A stretch of 64,000 nt of DNA from Coleofasciculus sp. FACHB-1120 (GCF_014698845.1 NZ_JACJTV010000024.1:1-64000); one strand, 5' to 3'; counted from the first letter of the stretch, positions 27,470 through 37,061 are shown. Notes: generated from the letters alone by a model not told the origin. Translations and numbers: made by a program.

Positions 27470-27579
27470 GGCGATTATAAATCGCAGCTACACAGGCAAA
27501 GTCCGCCGTCGCGGACTGATAAATTGAAACCCGCGCAGGTGGGTTTTGTATGTATAGCCGCGAATTCTATTCGCCAGGG
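27470..27579. repeat. Palindromic interspersed repeat, copy 2
   Basis: GGCGATTATAAATCGCAGCT at the left and CGCGAATTCTATTCGCCAGG at the right enclose GCAAAGTCCGCCGTCGCGGA. It has the same core orientation as the copy at 16733-16847 but the outer arms are swapped between the ends. Confidence 0.7.
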
Positions 27580-27585
27580 CATTTA

Positions 27586-27726
27586 TCAAACCTTACCCCG
27601 CAATTCTGCTAATTCTTCCCGAACAGATAAAGGCGAATATCCTAATGTTAATGCTTCTAGTAGCCGATTTTGCTCATCTTCGCTAAGGCGTTGAGCTTGA
27701 CTTAGGACTTCCTCATAGCTAGGCAG
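27586..27726 (-). pseudogene. Fragment of a small antitoxin-like protein
   Basis: The minus strand reads LPSYEEVLSQAQRLSEDEQN, then RLLEALTLGYSPLSVREELA, and ends at TGA 27586-27588. This resembles the YEEVLxxAxxLSxDEQxxLLExL proteins of cyanobacterial toxin-antitoxin loci. No start codon exists in frame. The upstream ATG lies in another frame and stops at a TAG beside a HIP1 site, so the N-terminus appears disrupted. No toxin gene is adjacent. Confidence 0.4.
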
Positions 27727-27799
27727 CGATCGCCTCCATCTTTTCCAAAATGCGATTGCGTCTCTTTCTCATGCCAAAATCAGAGCATCTGAATTATCT

Positions 27800-29773
27800 A
27801 TGTTGCGAATGAAGCGTCTTACAATTTTTCGTCATACAGCGACAGCATCCGTACTGTCAGCAGTATTGGCTTGCAGTACCAAAACCACTTCCTTTTCTAG
27901 AGCAAATACACCGAGTCCTATTGCATCTCCATCCATTACCAAAGATGCAAATGGTTTAGTTCAGATTCAGCCGCTACCCGTCGATGCGAAGCTTCAGAAC
28001 CAGTGGACACCTGAACTGGAAAAAGAGTTTCAGCAAAGAGCAAATGAGGTTATTCGCTACTACACGGGTAAAAAATACAACAACAACAGTGGAGAAAACG
28101 AAAAGCAAACTTATCCTCTTGCCATGTTTGACTTTTTAGCTGGCAACCGAGAGAAAGCGATCGCTTTTTTGGAAAAGGAAGACAAACAAGCCCCAGATAA
28201 TGCCCACACGGACGGGATTGACTATTACTATTCTTTTACCCTTAAAGGTCAAATTAGAAAATATTTTTTCTTTAGCAAATTTCTAGATTCTGCCTACAAA
28301 CAACGGATGTTTAATGGGGCGAAAAAATGGACAAAGCAAGATCCCAATGGTCGTCCCCACCCGATTTACGGGAGAGGTCGTGGCGGTGATGGTTGGGGGC
28401 CAGATGTGCGTGGTAGCTGGGTGGATGGGCGCAATACCGATAATCTTAGAGCGATGCGCGAGATATCGGTTTATCTAATGGCAGAGGAAACAGGTAATGA
28501 AGATGTGCGCCAGTTATACAAAAAGAAAATTCAGCGATATGTCTGGGCACTTTATCACATCGGGATGGGCGAGTGGGATTCAGAAAATTACCACGGTCAT
28601 ACCCTAGCTGCGTACCTTAACCTCTATGATTTTGCGAAAGATCCGGAAGTAAAACAACTCGGTAAAGCTGCTCTTGATTGGCTTTGTGCTGCGGGGGCAG
28701 TGAAGTATTATCATGGCGGTTTTGGAGGGCCAACGAAGCGAGATTATAACAAAAGTAACGTTGTTTATGGTTCGTCTGCCGCTCGTTTACTGTGGCTATA
28801 TTTTGGGGATAATTCCCTGCCTAACCCTAAACCAGAACATGATTCAATTCACATCATTACTAGCGCATATCGTCCTCCTCTAGCAGTTGTGGCATTAGCA
28901 CGTAAGCAGTTTAAGAAGCCGGTTGAACTACTCGCTACAAAACCAATTTATGAAAATTGGAAGCCTGGAGGAGAAGACCGACCGGGTTATTGGGAAACTA
29001 CATTTTTCGGCAACACTTATCAGATGGGTAGCGTAGCGGGTGAGTTTAGCGATGGTGATGTTGGCACTTTCAAGTTGATGGCTGAAAATTCTCAGCGAGG
29101 GGTTGATTATTTTGTCGTTAACACGGGCGACGATAGAATGAAATCAGGAAAAAACCCAGGCGATCAAATAGGACAGTTCCGCAATTTGGCGCTTTGGCTA
29201 CGACCTGCTTCTGATAAATATTTTTTCTTGCAGCTACCTAAAACAGCGAAAGTAGAAATAGAAGATAAGCTTTGGTTTATTAAACTAGAAAAAACTTGGC
29301 TCGCGATTCATCCAATTAATCTTAGTTCTACTACTGAAGTAACGATTCAAGATAAGAAAGCGGCGCAGCTTTATCAAGATGAAAGGACATTAAGAGTCAG
29401 CACAACAGGTAATCAATATGCTGGCTTTGCTCTAGAAGTAGGGGAAGCAAAAACGACGGGTAGCTATGAGAACTTTAAAAAAAGCGTAAAGAGTAAGTCT
29501 CAATTAGATTTAAGCTTAATAGCAACAGGGACTGTGCAACTTAGAGGAACAACTAGCGATACTCTCAAAATTACACATAATGCTAAGAACGAGCTACCGA
29601 TTCTTGTCCGGAACGGCGTGCAACATAATTGGGTTGAAAATTTTGAACTCTACAAGTCGCCTGGAGGGGATAGCCCTATTTCGCTTGGCTGGAAAACAGG
29701 AACACTTCGTGTTGAAGCGGGTGGTTCAGTGTTTGAAGAGGCGGTTTCAAAGGATGGGAAGGTAAGGTTTTAA
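27800..29773 (+). CDS. Secreted lipoprotein, possible alpha-toroid polysaccharide enzyme
   Basis: The 657-residue protein starts with a signal peptide ending in the lipobox SAVLAC, so Cys25 is the likely lipidation site. The middle is helical and aromatic-rich (GRGRGGDGWGPDVRGSWVD, IGMGEWDSENYHGHTLAAYL, KYYHGGFGGPTKRDYNKSN), reminiscent of alpha/alpha-toroid lyases or hydrolases such as heparinase-like enzymes. The last 250 residues look beta-rich. I recognise no exact family and cannot name catalytic residues; the His/Tyr/Asn-rich YHGHT and GGFGGP segments are candidates. It is monocistronic. Confidence 0.6.
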   Translation: MLRMKRLTIFRHTATASVLSAVLACSTKTTSFSRANTPSPIASPSITKDANGLVQIQPLPVDAKLQNQWTPELEKEFQQRANEVIRYYTGKKYNNNSGENEKQTYPLAMFDFLAGNREKAIAFLEKEDKQAPDNAHTDGIDYYYSFTLKGQIRKYFFFSKFLDSAYKQRMFNGAKKWTKQDPNGRPHPIYGRGRGGDGWGPDVRGSWVDGRNTDNLRAMREISVYLMAEETGNEDVRQLYKKKIQRYVWALYHIGMGEWDSENYHGHTLAAYLNLYDFAKDPEVKQLGKAALDWLCAAGAVKYYHGGFGGPTKRDYNKSNVVYGSSAARLLWLYFGDNSLPNPKPEHDSIHIITSAYRPPLAVVALARKQFKKPVELLATKPIYENWKPGGEDRPGYWETTFFGNTYQMGSVAGEFSDGDVGTFKLMAENSQRGVDYFVVNTGDDRMKSGKNPGDQIGQFRNLALWLRPASDKYFFLQLPKTAKVEIEDKLWFIKLEKTWLAIHPINLSSTTEVTIQDKKAAQLYQDERTLRVSTTGNQYAGFALEVGEAKTTGSYENFKKSVKSKSQLDLSLIATGTVQLRGTTSDTLKITHNAKNELPILVRNGVQHNWVENFELYKSPGGDSPISLGWKTGTLRVEAGGSVFEEAVSKDGKVRF

Positions 29774-29863
29774 TTATTTATTTAACGCAAAGGTACGCGA
29801 AGGTACGGGCAAAGGTTCGCAAAGTTAAAAGTCTTTTGCGGTTTTATATGTTAAGGGTGTTTG

Positions 29864-30682
29864 TTACACTTTACGCTCTGTAACTAGGGTAAGACTAATC
29901 CATTCCCCTTTATCGCTATAGCGGCGAATCATTCGCTGGCGCAGATCGGGCTGCAATAACCAACCTACTTCTAGAACAAAAGATTGGCCCGTTTTTACTT
30001 GCAGCGGACAATTGGAAGAAGCACCATCCGGTAAGAACAACACTTGAACGGGTAAGGAACCTTGCTCAAAGCAGAGAATGTTACCATTCATTCTTGCAGT
30101 TGAGCTAAAAGTACGATCGCCAAAGCTCAATTGCTGAATTACGTTTCCACTCTCTTCATAATCAACTTTGAGCTTGGTGGAATAAGTATCGGGTGAGCGA
30201 TAATCTGGATAGATTGTTACTGCTTCTCCCTGCCATTCTCCTATCAATTGGTCTAGGGTTAGATGTGGGCGTTCCGGAACGTCTGAACCAGCTAGCTTTT
30301 CTCGAATTAAGGTAATTTTATCTAATTGTCCATTTTGATTAAATATCTGTACCAAACGCAGACGCCGATGCCCATCAATTAAGCCAAGTTCAGCTCCAAA
30401 TTCGGAAAAAGGAGCTAGTTGAATTGAACCTTGGGAAAATGCTCCATTTTCAAAAAATAGAACGCTTTTTCCTAAAGAACTATATTCGAGAACTTTCTCG
30501 TCTGGGGGTTGGCCGGCTGGTAAGCGGCGGATGATTTGGCGAATCGTTTGGTTATTGTCTAGGCCTTCTAGGGAAACAACGGTAGGAGTATCTTCCAGTA
30601 ATTCTCCAGTGGGTGAGAGGCGGGTAAAGGAACCTTGCCATTCCCCTAAATTTTGCAGCAAACGTTCCCATTGCGATGCCAT
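29864..30682 (-). CDS. DUF3598 lipocalin-like protein
   Basis: From ATG 30682 the protein has 272 residues: MASQWERLLQNLGEWQGSFT and, halfway, LDQLIGEWQGEAVTIYPDY, so it contains two WxGxxTxxxP-type lipocalin-like halves. This matches DUF3598, a cyanobacterial/plastid family related to CpeS-type beta barrels. A frame extension to 30715 would begin one base from the ftsX stop and lacks conservation. Probably cotranscribed with ftsX. Function unknown; ligand binding is inferred from the barrel fold. Confidence 0.75.
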   Translation of the reverse strand: MASQWERLLQNLGEWQGSFTRLSPTGELLEDTPTVVSLEGLDNNQTIRQIIRRLPAGQPPDEKVLEYSSLGKSVLFFENGAFSQGSIQLAPFSEFGAELGLIDGHRRLRLVQIFNQNGQLDKITLIREKLAGSDVPERPHLTLDQLIGEWQGEAVTIYPDYRSPDTYSTKLKVDYEESGNVIQQLSFGDRTFSSTARMNGNILCFEQGSLPVQVLFLPDGASSNCPLQVKTGQSFVLEVGWLLQPDLRQRMIRRYSDKGEWISLTLVTERKV

Positions 30683-30715
30683 AAAAATTCTGAGTTTTGA
30701 GTAGTTAACTGCCAA

Positions 30716-31633
30716 CTATCGCAAAGCAAACCGGCGGACAGCAAACAAACTCCCCATCAAGCCGACTGAACCGCCTAAACAAAGCAAAATTAGCGGCAAC
30801 AATAAAACTTGTAGAGGACTTAATTGTAGTCCGTTTACGAGAAATTGAATAAAATCGGGCTGGGCTGATAAGAAGTTGCTTAAAGTACGCTGAATCGTGC
30901 TAATGAGAACCCAAGCGATCGCTGCCCCAACTAAACCAAAGCTAATGCCTTGTAATATAAACGGTAGATAAATCCAAGCTGTCGTTGCTCCCACCAGTTG
31001 CATAATCTCGATCTCGCGCCGTCGTGCCATCACAATCAGGCGAATCGTTGTGGTAATTACTGCAACTGCGGTCATCGTTAGGACAGTAGTGATCGTGAGA
31101 CTTACGTAGCTCAAACCTTTATTGAGCTGAGCCAGCCGTTGTACCGCCTCATCTACATACTGCACGTCATCCACCCCTGGAACTTTCCCCAGTTTTTGAG
31201 CTAAAAGGGGCACTGCCTCGGAAGTCCGCGCCTTCACTTTCAACTCATCCACCAGAGGATTCCCTTCGAGTTGCTGGGTGGCACCATCAATCTCTGACAT
31301 TCCCAGTTCTTTTACCAAGGATTCCCAAGCTTGCTCTTTGGAAATGGTTTTTACATCCACCACTTCTGGCATTTTTCCCACGATTGGGGCAACAAGTTCC
31401 ACCCGCGCTCCGGGATCTAAATATACCGATACTTCCACCTGGCTCCCAAATTGAGTCAGCAGGCGTTCTAGCTGCCAGGATGCCTGTAAACTCATGCCGA
31501 ATAGGAACAGCAAAACGGTAACGGTGCTGATTGCCGCCCAATTCATCCACCCTCCACGCCGCAATCCTAGGAAAGTTTCGCGCAGCAGGTAGTCCAGTTT
31601 ACTCAGGAATTTAAACACGAATTTCCTCCTCAA
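30716..31633 (-). CDS. ftsX: Cell division ABC transporter permease FtsX
   Basis: The 305-residue protein has one N-terminal membrane segment (about 31-51), an extracellular domain (QVEVSVYLDPGARVELV, then NPLVDELKVKARTSEAVP) and three C-terminal segments with the cytoplasmic ARRREIEIMQLVGATTAWIY coupling motif. With FtsE it controls cell-wall hydrolases at division. No ftsE is adjacent, as is common in cyanobacteria. Length is typical. Confidence 0.92.
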   Translation of the reverse strand: MRRKFVFKFLSKLDYLLRETFLGLRRGGWMNWAAISTVTVLLFLFGMSLQASWQLERLLTQFGSQVEVSVYLDPGARVELVAPIVGKMPEVVDVKTISKEQAWESLVKELGMSEIDGATQQLEGNPLVDELKVKARTSEAVPLLAQKLGKVPGVDDVQYVDEAVQRLAQLNKGLSYVSLTITTVLTMTAVAVITTTIRLIVMARRREIEIMQLVGATTAWIYLPFILQGISFGLVGAAIAWVLISTIQRTLSNFLSAQPDFIQFLVNGLQLSPLQVLLLPLILLCLGGSVGLMGSLFAVRRFALR

Positions 31634-31797
31634 CCACAGCCATTATCAGAGAGTTTATAGCATGGGCGTTCCATTCTTTGAAAAGTGGATTTTAGGGCTG
31701 CATTAGATTCTACTCTCCCGAACCGCTACCACTTGCCTTGAAAGCCTAAGTTGTTGTAGTATTTGTAGTATAAAACCTTAATAATTATGCTTAAGTT

Positions 31798-32673
31798 ATG
31801 AATCAGTATCGCTTTAAGCGGTCATTCTCTAGTGACTCCAGTTTAAGTAATAAGTTGTTTGACTTAGTTGAAATCGTATTTCCTGGAATAGGGAAGTTAA
31901 CAGAATGTGGAAGAAAATTAGGCGCATCCTGGGAAGATGCTTCGACTCCGTTTATTCGCTTTCATGACGGCATAGCTATTACCCATGTAGGAGTGTTAGA
32001 AATTCCTATGCAAATTATGGGACAAATGGTGACGGTGGGGGGAGTACATGGAGTATGCACGAGGACGGAATTTCGCAGGCGCGGCTACTACCGCGAAGTG
32101 ATGGAGGAGGCGCTAGAATATTGCGATAAACGCTACGAGACGCTGGTATTGACAACACCAAACCCAGAGTTTTATACGCCTTTCGGTTTTCGTAAATTAG
32201 AAGAATACGTGTTTAAAGTTAGATGGGATTCTCGGAGTAGCAGGGATGGTTTTAGAATACTGAATTTTGATAATGACAAAGATTTGAAATTGTTACACAG
32301 ACTATTAGAAACTCGGACACCTGTTTCTAATATTGTTGGAGTGGTGAAAGAGAAAGCCGTATTTTGCTTCAATGAAGGAAGTCTCCCTATATACTATGCG
32401 GAAGATTTGGGTTTAATCGCTTGCATGGAGATAAAAGATACCCAACTCCACCTTTTTGATATCGTGGCAACGCAGATATGCCCATTGAAAGAAATCATCG
32501 ACAGAATACCCCAAACCATTGAAGAGGTAACGATATACTTTAGCCCTGAACTTTTGGATGCAGGAGATATCAAGGCATTTCCCCACGAATTTGATGAGAC
32601 GGTGCTGATGGTGAGGGGGACATTCGCAGCAGAGGGAGAAAAATTTATGCTACCGCGTTCGGCACGTTGTTGA
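31798..32673 (+). CDS. GNAT family N-acetyltransferase, Eis-like
   Basis: The 291-residue protein shows the acetyl-CoA loop GVCTRTEFRRRGYYREVM (RxxGxx) after a beta strand MVTVGGVHGV, and the NPEFYTPFGFRKLEEY motif typical of GNAT enzymes. The C-terminal half (residues 150-290) is a second domain of the Eis/sterol-carrier-like arrangement. Substrate unknown. Monocistronic, divergent from ftsX with a 165-bp gap. Confidence 0.8.
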   Translation: MNQYRFKRSFSSDSSLSNKLFDLVEIVFPGIGKLTECGRKLGASWEDASTPFIRFHDGIAITHVGVLEIPMQIMGQMVTVGGVHGVCTRTEFRRRGYYREVMEEALEYCDKRYETLVLTTPNPEFYTPFGFRKLEEYVFKVRWDSRSSRDGFRILNFDNDKDLKLLHRLLETRTPVSNIVGVVKEKAVFCFNEGSLPIYYAEDLGLIACMEIKDTQLHLFDIVATQICPLKEIIDRIPQTIEEVTIYFSPELLDAGDIKAFPHEFDETVLMVRGTFAAEGEKFMLPRSARC

Positions 32674-32798
32674 TGAAAGTAGGTGTTGGCGACGAGAGTA
32701 AGGGAGTTAAGTAGTAAGGGAGCCAACAACTGAGAACTGTTAAGATAAAAAAACTCCACCCATTGAACATATAAGCTGTATCTGCGAGCCAGAATGCT

Positions 32799-33362
32799 AT
32801 GACGACTGAAGTTGCCGTCGAAAAGAAAAAGTTAGAAAAACCGCCATTAGAAATTCACTATATGGGTGATCGCGTCCTGCGTCAGCCAGCTAAACGTATT
32901 GCCAAGGTAGACCAGGAAATCCGGCAGCTGATTCGGGAGATGCTGCAAACCATGTACAGCGCAGATGGCATCGGTTTGGCAGCCCCCCAAGTGGCAGTGC
33001 AAAAACAGCTGATTGTCATTGACACCGAACCGGATAACGCCGCTAATCAGCCTTTAGTGTTGATTAACCCGACTATCAAGAAATTCGGGCGCGACTTGTG
33101 TATGTTTCAAGAAGGCTGTCTTTCTATTCCTGGCGTTTATATCGACGTGAAGCGCCCGGAAATGGTGGAAGTGGCTTTTAAAGACGAACAGGGACGCCCC
33201 CGCACCATGAAGGCGACTGGGCTACTCTCCCGCGCCATTCAGCACGAGATGGATCACCTCAATGGGGTGCTGTTTGTGGATCGTGTGGAAAATGCGATCG
33301 CTTTGAATGAGGAGCTGAAAAAGCATGGCTTCTCGGCTCAAGCTGTTAAGCCAGTAGCTTAA
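32799..33362 (+). CDS. def: Peptide deformylase
   Basis: The 187-residue enzyme has the three PDF motifs intact: GIGLAAPQ (57-64), EGCLS (105-109, metal Cys107) and QHEMDHLNG (metal His149 and His153, catalytic Glu150). It removes the formyl group from nascent N-termini. The N-terminal 18 residues are extra relative to short bacterial forms. A small membrane-protein gene follows 14 bp downstream and both end at a strong stem-loop. Confidence 0.97.
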   Translation: MTTEVAVEKKKLEKPPLEIHYMGDRVLRQPAKRIAKVDQEIRQLIREMLQTMYSADGIGLAAPQVAVQKQLIVIDTEPDNAANQPLVLINPTIKKFGRDLCMFQEGCLSIPGVYIDVKRPEMVEVAFKDEQGRPRTMKATGLLSRAIQHEMDHLNGVLFVDRVENAIALNEELKKHGFSAQAVKPVA

Positions 33363-33376
33363 GGATATCACCGCCC

Positions 33377-33574
33377 ATGATGACCCCGAAAAGTGGTGTA
33401 TTTTTGCTCGGTTCTTGCGTAGCAGCGATCGCTGCCGTTGGCTCCATTTTTGAACTCGCTTCTGGAAACCCCGACTTGGGCAACTTGCCTACAGGGATCA
33501 TCCTGGCTGCCAGTATTCCTCTCGTAGGATTTCTGTTCTATGCCGCAGTTCGGGAAGCCAACTCTCACCAATAA
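33377..33574 (+). CDS. Conserved small two-pass membrane protein
   Basis: The 65-residue protein consists of two hydrophobic segments: SGVFLLGSCVAAIAAVGSIF, then GIILAASIPLVGFLFYAAV, separated by a short polar loop with NPDLGNLP. The ending is REANSHQ. It follows def closely and likely shares its transcript. It looks like a conserved cyanobacterial family without known function. ATG 33377 or 33380 may be used. Confidence 0.75.
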   Translation: MMTPKSGVFLLGSCVAAIAAVGSIFELASGNPDLGNLPTGIILAASIPLVGFLFYAAVREANSHQ

Positions 33575-33630
33575 ATAGCATTGAATCAGGGTGATAGAAA
33601 TCAACAAAAATCACCTACCAAAGCTTGAGA

Positions 33631-33658
33631 CCCGATTTCTTGAAGAAATCGGGTTTCT
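33631..33658 (+). terminator. Stem-loop terminator after def operon
   Basis: CCCGATTTCTTG and AAGAAATCGGG pair nearly end to end, followed by TTTCTTC. The same stem is a common dispersed repeat in cyanobacteria. Confidence 0.65.
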
Positions 33659-33789
33659 TCTGATAGGGTTTTTTGTGATGAGGTGCTGAGTTGTTAGCTT
33701 TTAGCCGGACAGAGGGGGTCAATCCCAGCCTCTACAACTCCCCACTAATTGCTAAGCTATCGCTAATCGCTTTCTCGCAATCTACTAAA

Positions 33790-35148
33790 ATGACAGGCCA
33801 GAGCTACACAAGTGGGTTTCTCCGGCTGCTTTCTACTGGTGCTGCTGGTACACCACTGCCCCCATACTTGCTTCCGCTCGATCGGGAGGTCGTGATTGGG
33901 CGCGAACCCAGTTGTCAAATTGTGTTGGATTCTAACCAACATGGTGTTGTATCCAGGCGTCATGCGGCAATCCGTCCCCTGACTCAGTCGGGAGTAGCAC
34001 CCAATTGGCAAATTTGCGATCTTGATAGTGCCAATGGTACCTACGTGAACGGGAGACGCTTACAGGGATGTCAAATGTTGCACGCAGGCGATCGCATTGA
34101 GTTGGGGCAAAACGGCACAGAATTTATTTTTGAGTTCCAAGTCCCCTCGATTAAAACTCAATTGTCGTCTCAGCCGTTTGCACCTGTGCAGCCATCCCAG
34201 CCAGAAGGAGTAACATTTACCCAGTTATTTCCGATCTTTTCTACCGGACGAGATTTAACGAAAAAAGCTTATCTAGTACCGGGGATGGTCACAGTCGGAT
34301 TTGTGGTACTGATGTTTGCCGCTGTCGGCGAGTCGGTAGTATTCAATCTGTTGCTGGCAGCTTATCTCGCTTGGGCAGCTTATTACTTTGTCTACCAACT
34401 TTGCGGCAAGCATAAGCCTTGGTGGGTACTCCTGGGTTCAGCCGTCACAACCGCGTTGATTTTGGTGAGTCCAGTCTTACTAGCTTTTATCTATGTTTTT
34501 CGTGGTATTTTGCCCGGAGACGTAGAAGCGGTACTCCGCGGTTCGGAACAGGTTAGTTTGATCGACTTTCCCAGTTTGCTAATCCGAATGTTTTTCGGGG
34601 CAGGATTAATGGAGGAGTTGCTCAAGGCGTTGCCGGTGCTGGGATTGTATTTTATTGGGCGGGGATTTCGCTCTCCCTTGCGCGATCGCATTGGCGTCTG
34701 GGAACCCTTAGATGGAATCCTGCTGGGAACCGCCTCAGCAGTTGGCTTCACGCTTTTAGAAACCCTGGGTCAATACATACCCCAGATTATCCAAAATGTG
34801 ACGCTGCAAGCTGGAGAAGGCGCTGGGGAATTGGTGGGATTGCAACTCTTGATTCCCCGAATTTTAGGATCGGTGGCAGGGCACATGGCTTACAGCGGCT
34901 ATCTAGGTTATTTCATTGGGCTGAGTGCCCTGAAGCCCAAGAAGCGCTGGACAATTTTGCTGATTGGTTATTTGACAGCATCAGGACTCCATGCGTTGTG
35001 GAACGCTACAGGCGCTGTCAGCGGCTTGTTGTTGGCGGTGGTGGGAATCATTTCCTATGCCTTTTTGACCGCCGCAATTCTCAAAGCGCGGGCTTTATCT
35101 CCAACGCGAAATTCAAATTTTGCCACCCGTTTTACTGCCCCGCCATAG
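33790..35148 (+). CDS. FHA domain fused to PrsW-type intramembrane protease
   Basis: From ATG 33790 (452 residues). Residues about 20-110 form an FHA domain (REVVIGREPSCQIVL, VSRRHAAIRP, DLDSANGTYVNGRRL, HAGDRIELGQNG). After a linker, about eight membrane segments carry PrsW glutamic-protease motifs: FGAGLMEELLKALPV (EExxK), DGILLGTASAVGFTLLE and GHMAYSGYLGYF. The FHA part binds phosphothreonine, suggesting that phosphorylation controls membrane proteolysis. Other PrsW proteases cleave anti-sigma factors. The frame start at 33691 adds 33 unconserved residues and is less likely. Confidence 0.85.
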   Translation: MTGQSYTSGFLRLLSTGAAGTPLPPYLLPLDREVVIGREPSCQIVLDSNQHGVVSRRHAAIRPLTQSGVAPNWQICDLDSANGTYVNGRRLQGCQMLHAGDRIELGQNGTEFIFEFQVPSIKTQLSSQPFAPVQPSQPEGVTFTQLFPIFSTGRDLTKKAYLVPGMVTVGFVVLMFAAVGESVVFNLLLAAYLAWAAYYFVYQLCGKHKPWWVLLGSAVTTALILVSPVLLAFIYVFRGILPGDVEAVLRGSEQVSLIDFPSLLIRMFFGAGLMEELLKALPVLGLYFIGRGFRSPLRDRIGVWEPLDGILLGTASAVGFTLLETLGQYIPQIIQNVTLQAGEGAGELVGLQLLIPRILGSVAGHMAYSGYLGYFIGLSALKPKKRWTILLIGYLTASGLHALWNATGAVSGLLLAVVGIISYAFLTAAILKARALSPTRNSNFATRFTAPP

Positions 35149-35160
35149 TTAGTAGTGCAA

Positions 35161-35218
35161 TTAAAAATTAAGAATGTAAAATGGCAACTCTTACATTTTG
35201 CATTTTTAGTTTTTAATT
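35161..35218. terminator. Bidirectional terminator between convergent genes
   Basis: TTAAAAATTAAGAATGTAAA and its imperfect complement ending TTTTTAATTT surround the loop. A-tracts and T-tracts on both sides serve both strands. It lies between the PrsW gene and the YheT-like gene. Confidence 0.7.
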
Positions 35219-36276
35219 TCCTTGCACCATTCTAAAATTCGATTCCACGCCCACCAAGGATCGGGATCTCCTGCTTGACGCTGACATTCTCGACTGCTGA
35301 TGTAGCCAACATGACCACCATATTGTGTCAGCACTAAACTAATGTCAGGATTGCGATCACTAGCCGCTTGCAACTCAGGCACAATTGAAGGGTCAAACAT
35401 CGGATCGTCAGCGGCGTACAGAATCAGAGTCGGTTTTTTAAAGTGAGGCAACAGGTGTAAGGCACTGCTGGCGTCATAATACGCTTCGACGGATGGAAAG
35501 CCCAATCGCCCGATTACCAGCTCATTGTCAAAGCCCCAAATGCTGTTAGCCTGCTCAATCGCTGCGGGATCGATTGCTTCAGGATGAGCATGATAAACGC
35601 GCCATGCCAGTCTTTTTAATTCTCGCGCGATCGCTTGTTCTAAATACTTACCTAACGGATGTTTCACCAAATAAGATAGGGAACGGTTGGAATCCAGGCT
35701 GGGACAAATCACCGCAGCCCCCCCAATTTCCCTTTCTTGCAACCCTAGTTCCTGGCTTCTCCCAGTTAACAACTGCTGTGACGCTTTCACCGCCCATAGG
35801 GCTAGTTGCCCTCCTAACGAGTACCCCGTGAACCAAAACGGTGCAGGACAACCCATCGCCTTAGCTTGGGCAGCAATGTAGACAAAATCTTCTCCCTCGT
35901 ACAAGCCATCAGAAGTCAAGGTAGGAGACAACTGAGCGGTTTTTCCGTGGGCACGCCAATCAAATAGCACCACTGCATAACCTTGTGCAAATGCTTTGCG
36001 ACCCAACAGTCTCAGAAACCATTGATTCTCCAAATCGCCAGTAATGCCATAAGTACCCACAATCGTACTGTGAGGGCGATCGGGGATGGCAACCCAACCA
36101 TAAATTGGCACTTCTCCAGCACCTGTAAAAGTTGTCTCCTGATAACTTGGCTCCGGATCTACAGATGTCTTCTCCCATTCACGCCCCGCCCGCAAAGCGG
36201 TATATAAGGTCATTGCCAGACCATTTCTCAACAACCTAGGCGGCGTATAGGACAAATTCGGCATCAACAAGCGCAT
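35206..36276 (-). CDS. YheT-like alpha/beta hydrolase
   Basis: The 356-residue protein shows YETxFTGAG-type N-terminal strands, FDWRAHGKT, FTGYSLGGQLALWA (nucleophile Ser in GYSLGG), ILYAADDPMFDPSIVP (Asp) and TQYGGHVGYI (His). The order and HVGYI ending match the YheT/ABHD1-3 group of esterases. The physiological substrate is unknown. The first residues MRLLMPNLSYTPPRLLRNG match usual starts. It is monocistronic. Confidence 0.88.
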   Translation of the reverse strand: MRLLMPNLSYTPPRLLRNGLAMTLYTALRAGREWEKTSVDPEPSYQETTFTGAGEVPIYGWVAIPDRPHSTIVGTYGITGDLENQWFLRLLGRKAFAQGYAVVLFDWRAHGKTAQLSPTLTSDGLYEGEDFVYIAAQAKAMGCPAPFWFTGYSLGGQLALWAVKASQQLLTGRSQELGLQEREIGGAAVICPSLDSNRSLSYLVKHPLGKYLEQAIARELKRLAWRVYHAHPEAIDPAAIEQANSIWGFDNELVIGRLGFPSVEAYYDASSALHLLPHFKKPTLILYAADDPMFDPSIVPELQAASDRNPDISLVLTQYGGHVGYISSRECQRQAGDPDPWWAWNRILEWCKEIKN

Positions 36277-36455
36277 CTGTGGAGTTCTGAGAATTATCTG
36301 AGCATTAACTTAATACAGCTTAACAAAGTAACGCCGCGTGCCTAAATCCTATTGAAATATTGAAAAACAATCATGGTAAAGGTATCGAGATATACGTCTC
36401 TACCCTTCTATCTCGTAACCCTAAAAAACGAGAAATTGCTAAATTATAGAATTCA

Positions 36456-37061
36456 CTAAAACAAGTTTTGCAGAAACGAACTCAACGCTTGCCAGAAGGT
36501 GCCAGCCGCCACTGCAAACAATAAAGTAATTGCAGCAGTTAGTCCATAGCTGAAACACATCAATAACCCATCAGCTTCTAACATAGCGATGACGAGTAGC
36601 AAAATCCCAATGGTTGGAATCGGATTCGTAAAAGGGATGGGTAACATCAGCAACACAGACAGCCATGCAATACAAAGCCCGTTTAATTGCCAAATTTGAG
36701 GATTTTCTGCGAGCCAGCGTAACCGAGGACGAGTTACTTTCTCCAGAAACCCCGTGACTTTTTGCAGGTTTTTTAAAAGTTGCTGGGCAAACCAGCGGGG
36801 AAATTGGAACTTACGAATTCTTTTAGGTAGCCAAGGAAAACGCTGCCCTAAAGCCATTTGCAACGCTAATATCAAGCTGCCGCTACCCAAAATCACTGTA
36901 AATCCGGGTGGCATCGGAAACAGAAACGGCAAAACCAGTAACGCGATAACTAAACTGAAGCCCCGTTCAGAAGTTTCTGCCAGAACATCCGCTAGAGTTA
37001 ACGGTTGATTCGCTAACTTTTCTAGAAGAGATTTGATATTTTGAGAGAATCTGAGGTGCAT
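36456..37061 (-). CDS. ExoD family membrane protein
   Basis: The 201-residue protein has the ExoD pattern: LTLADVLAETSERGFSLVIA, LVLPFLFPMPPGFTVILGSG, SLILALQMALGQRFPWLP, and a C-terminal LLMLPIPFTNPIPTIGILLL. About four membrane passes. The family was named from rhizobial exopolysaccharide mutants and its biochemical role is unsettled. Confidence 0.85.
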   Translation of the reverse strand: MHLRFSQNIKSLLEKLANQPLTLADVLAETSERGFSLVIALLVLPFLFPMPPGFTVILGSGSLILALQMALGQRFPWLPKRIRKFQFPRWFAQQLLKNLQKVTGFLEKVTRPRLRWLAENPQIWQLNGLCIAWLSVLLMLPIPFTNPIPTIGILLLVIAMLEADGLLMCFSYGLTAAITLLFAVAAGTFWQALSSFLQNLF

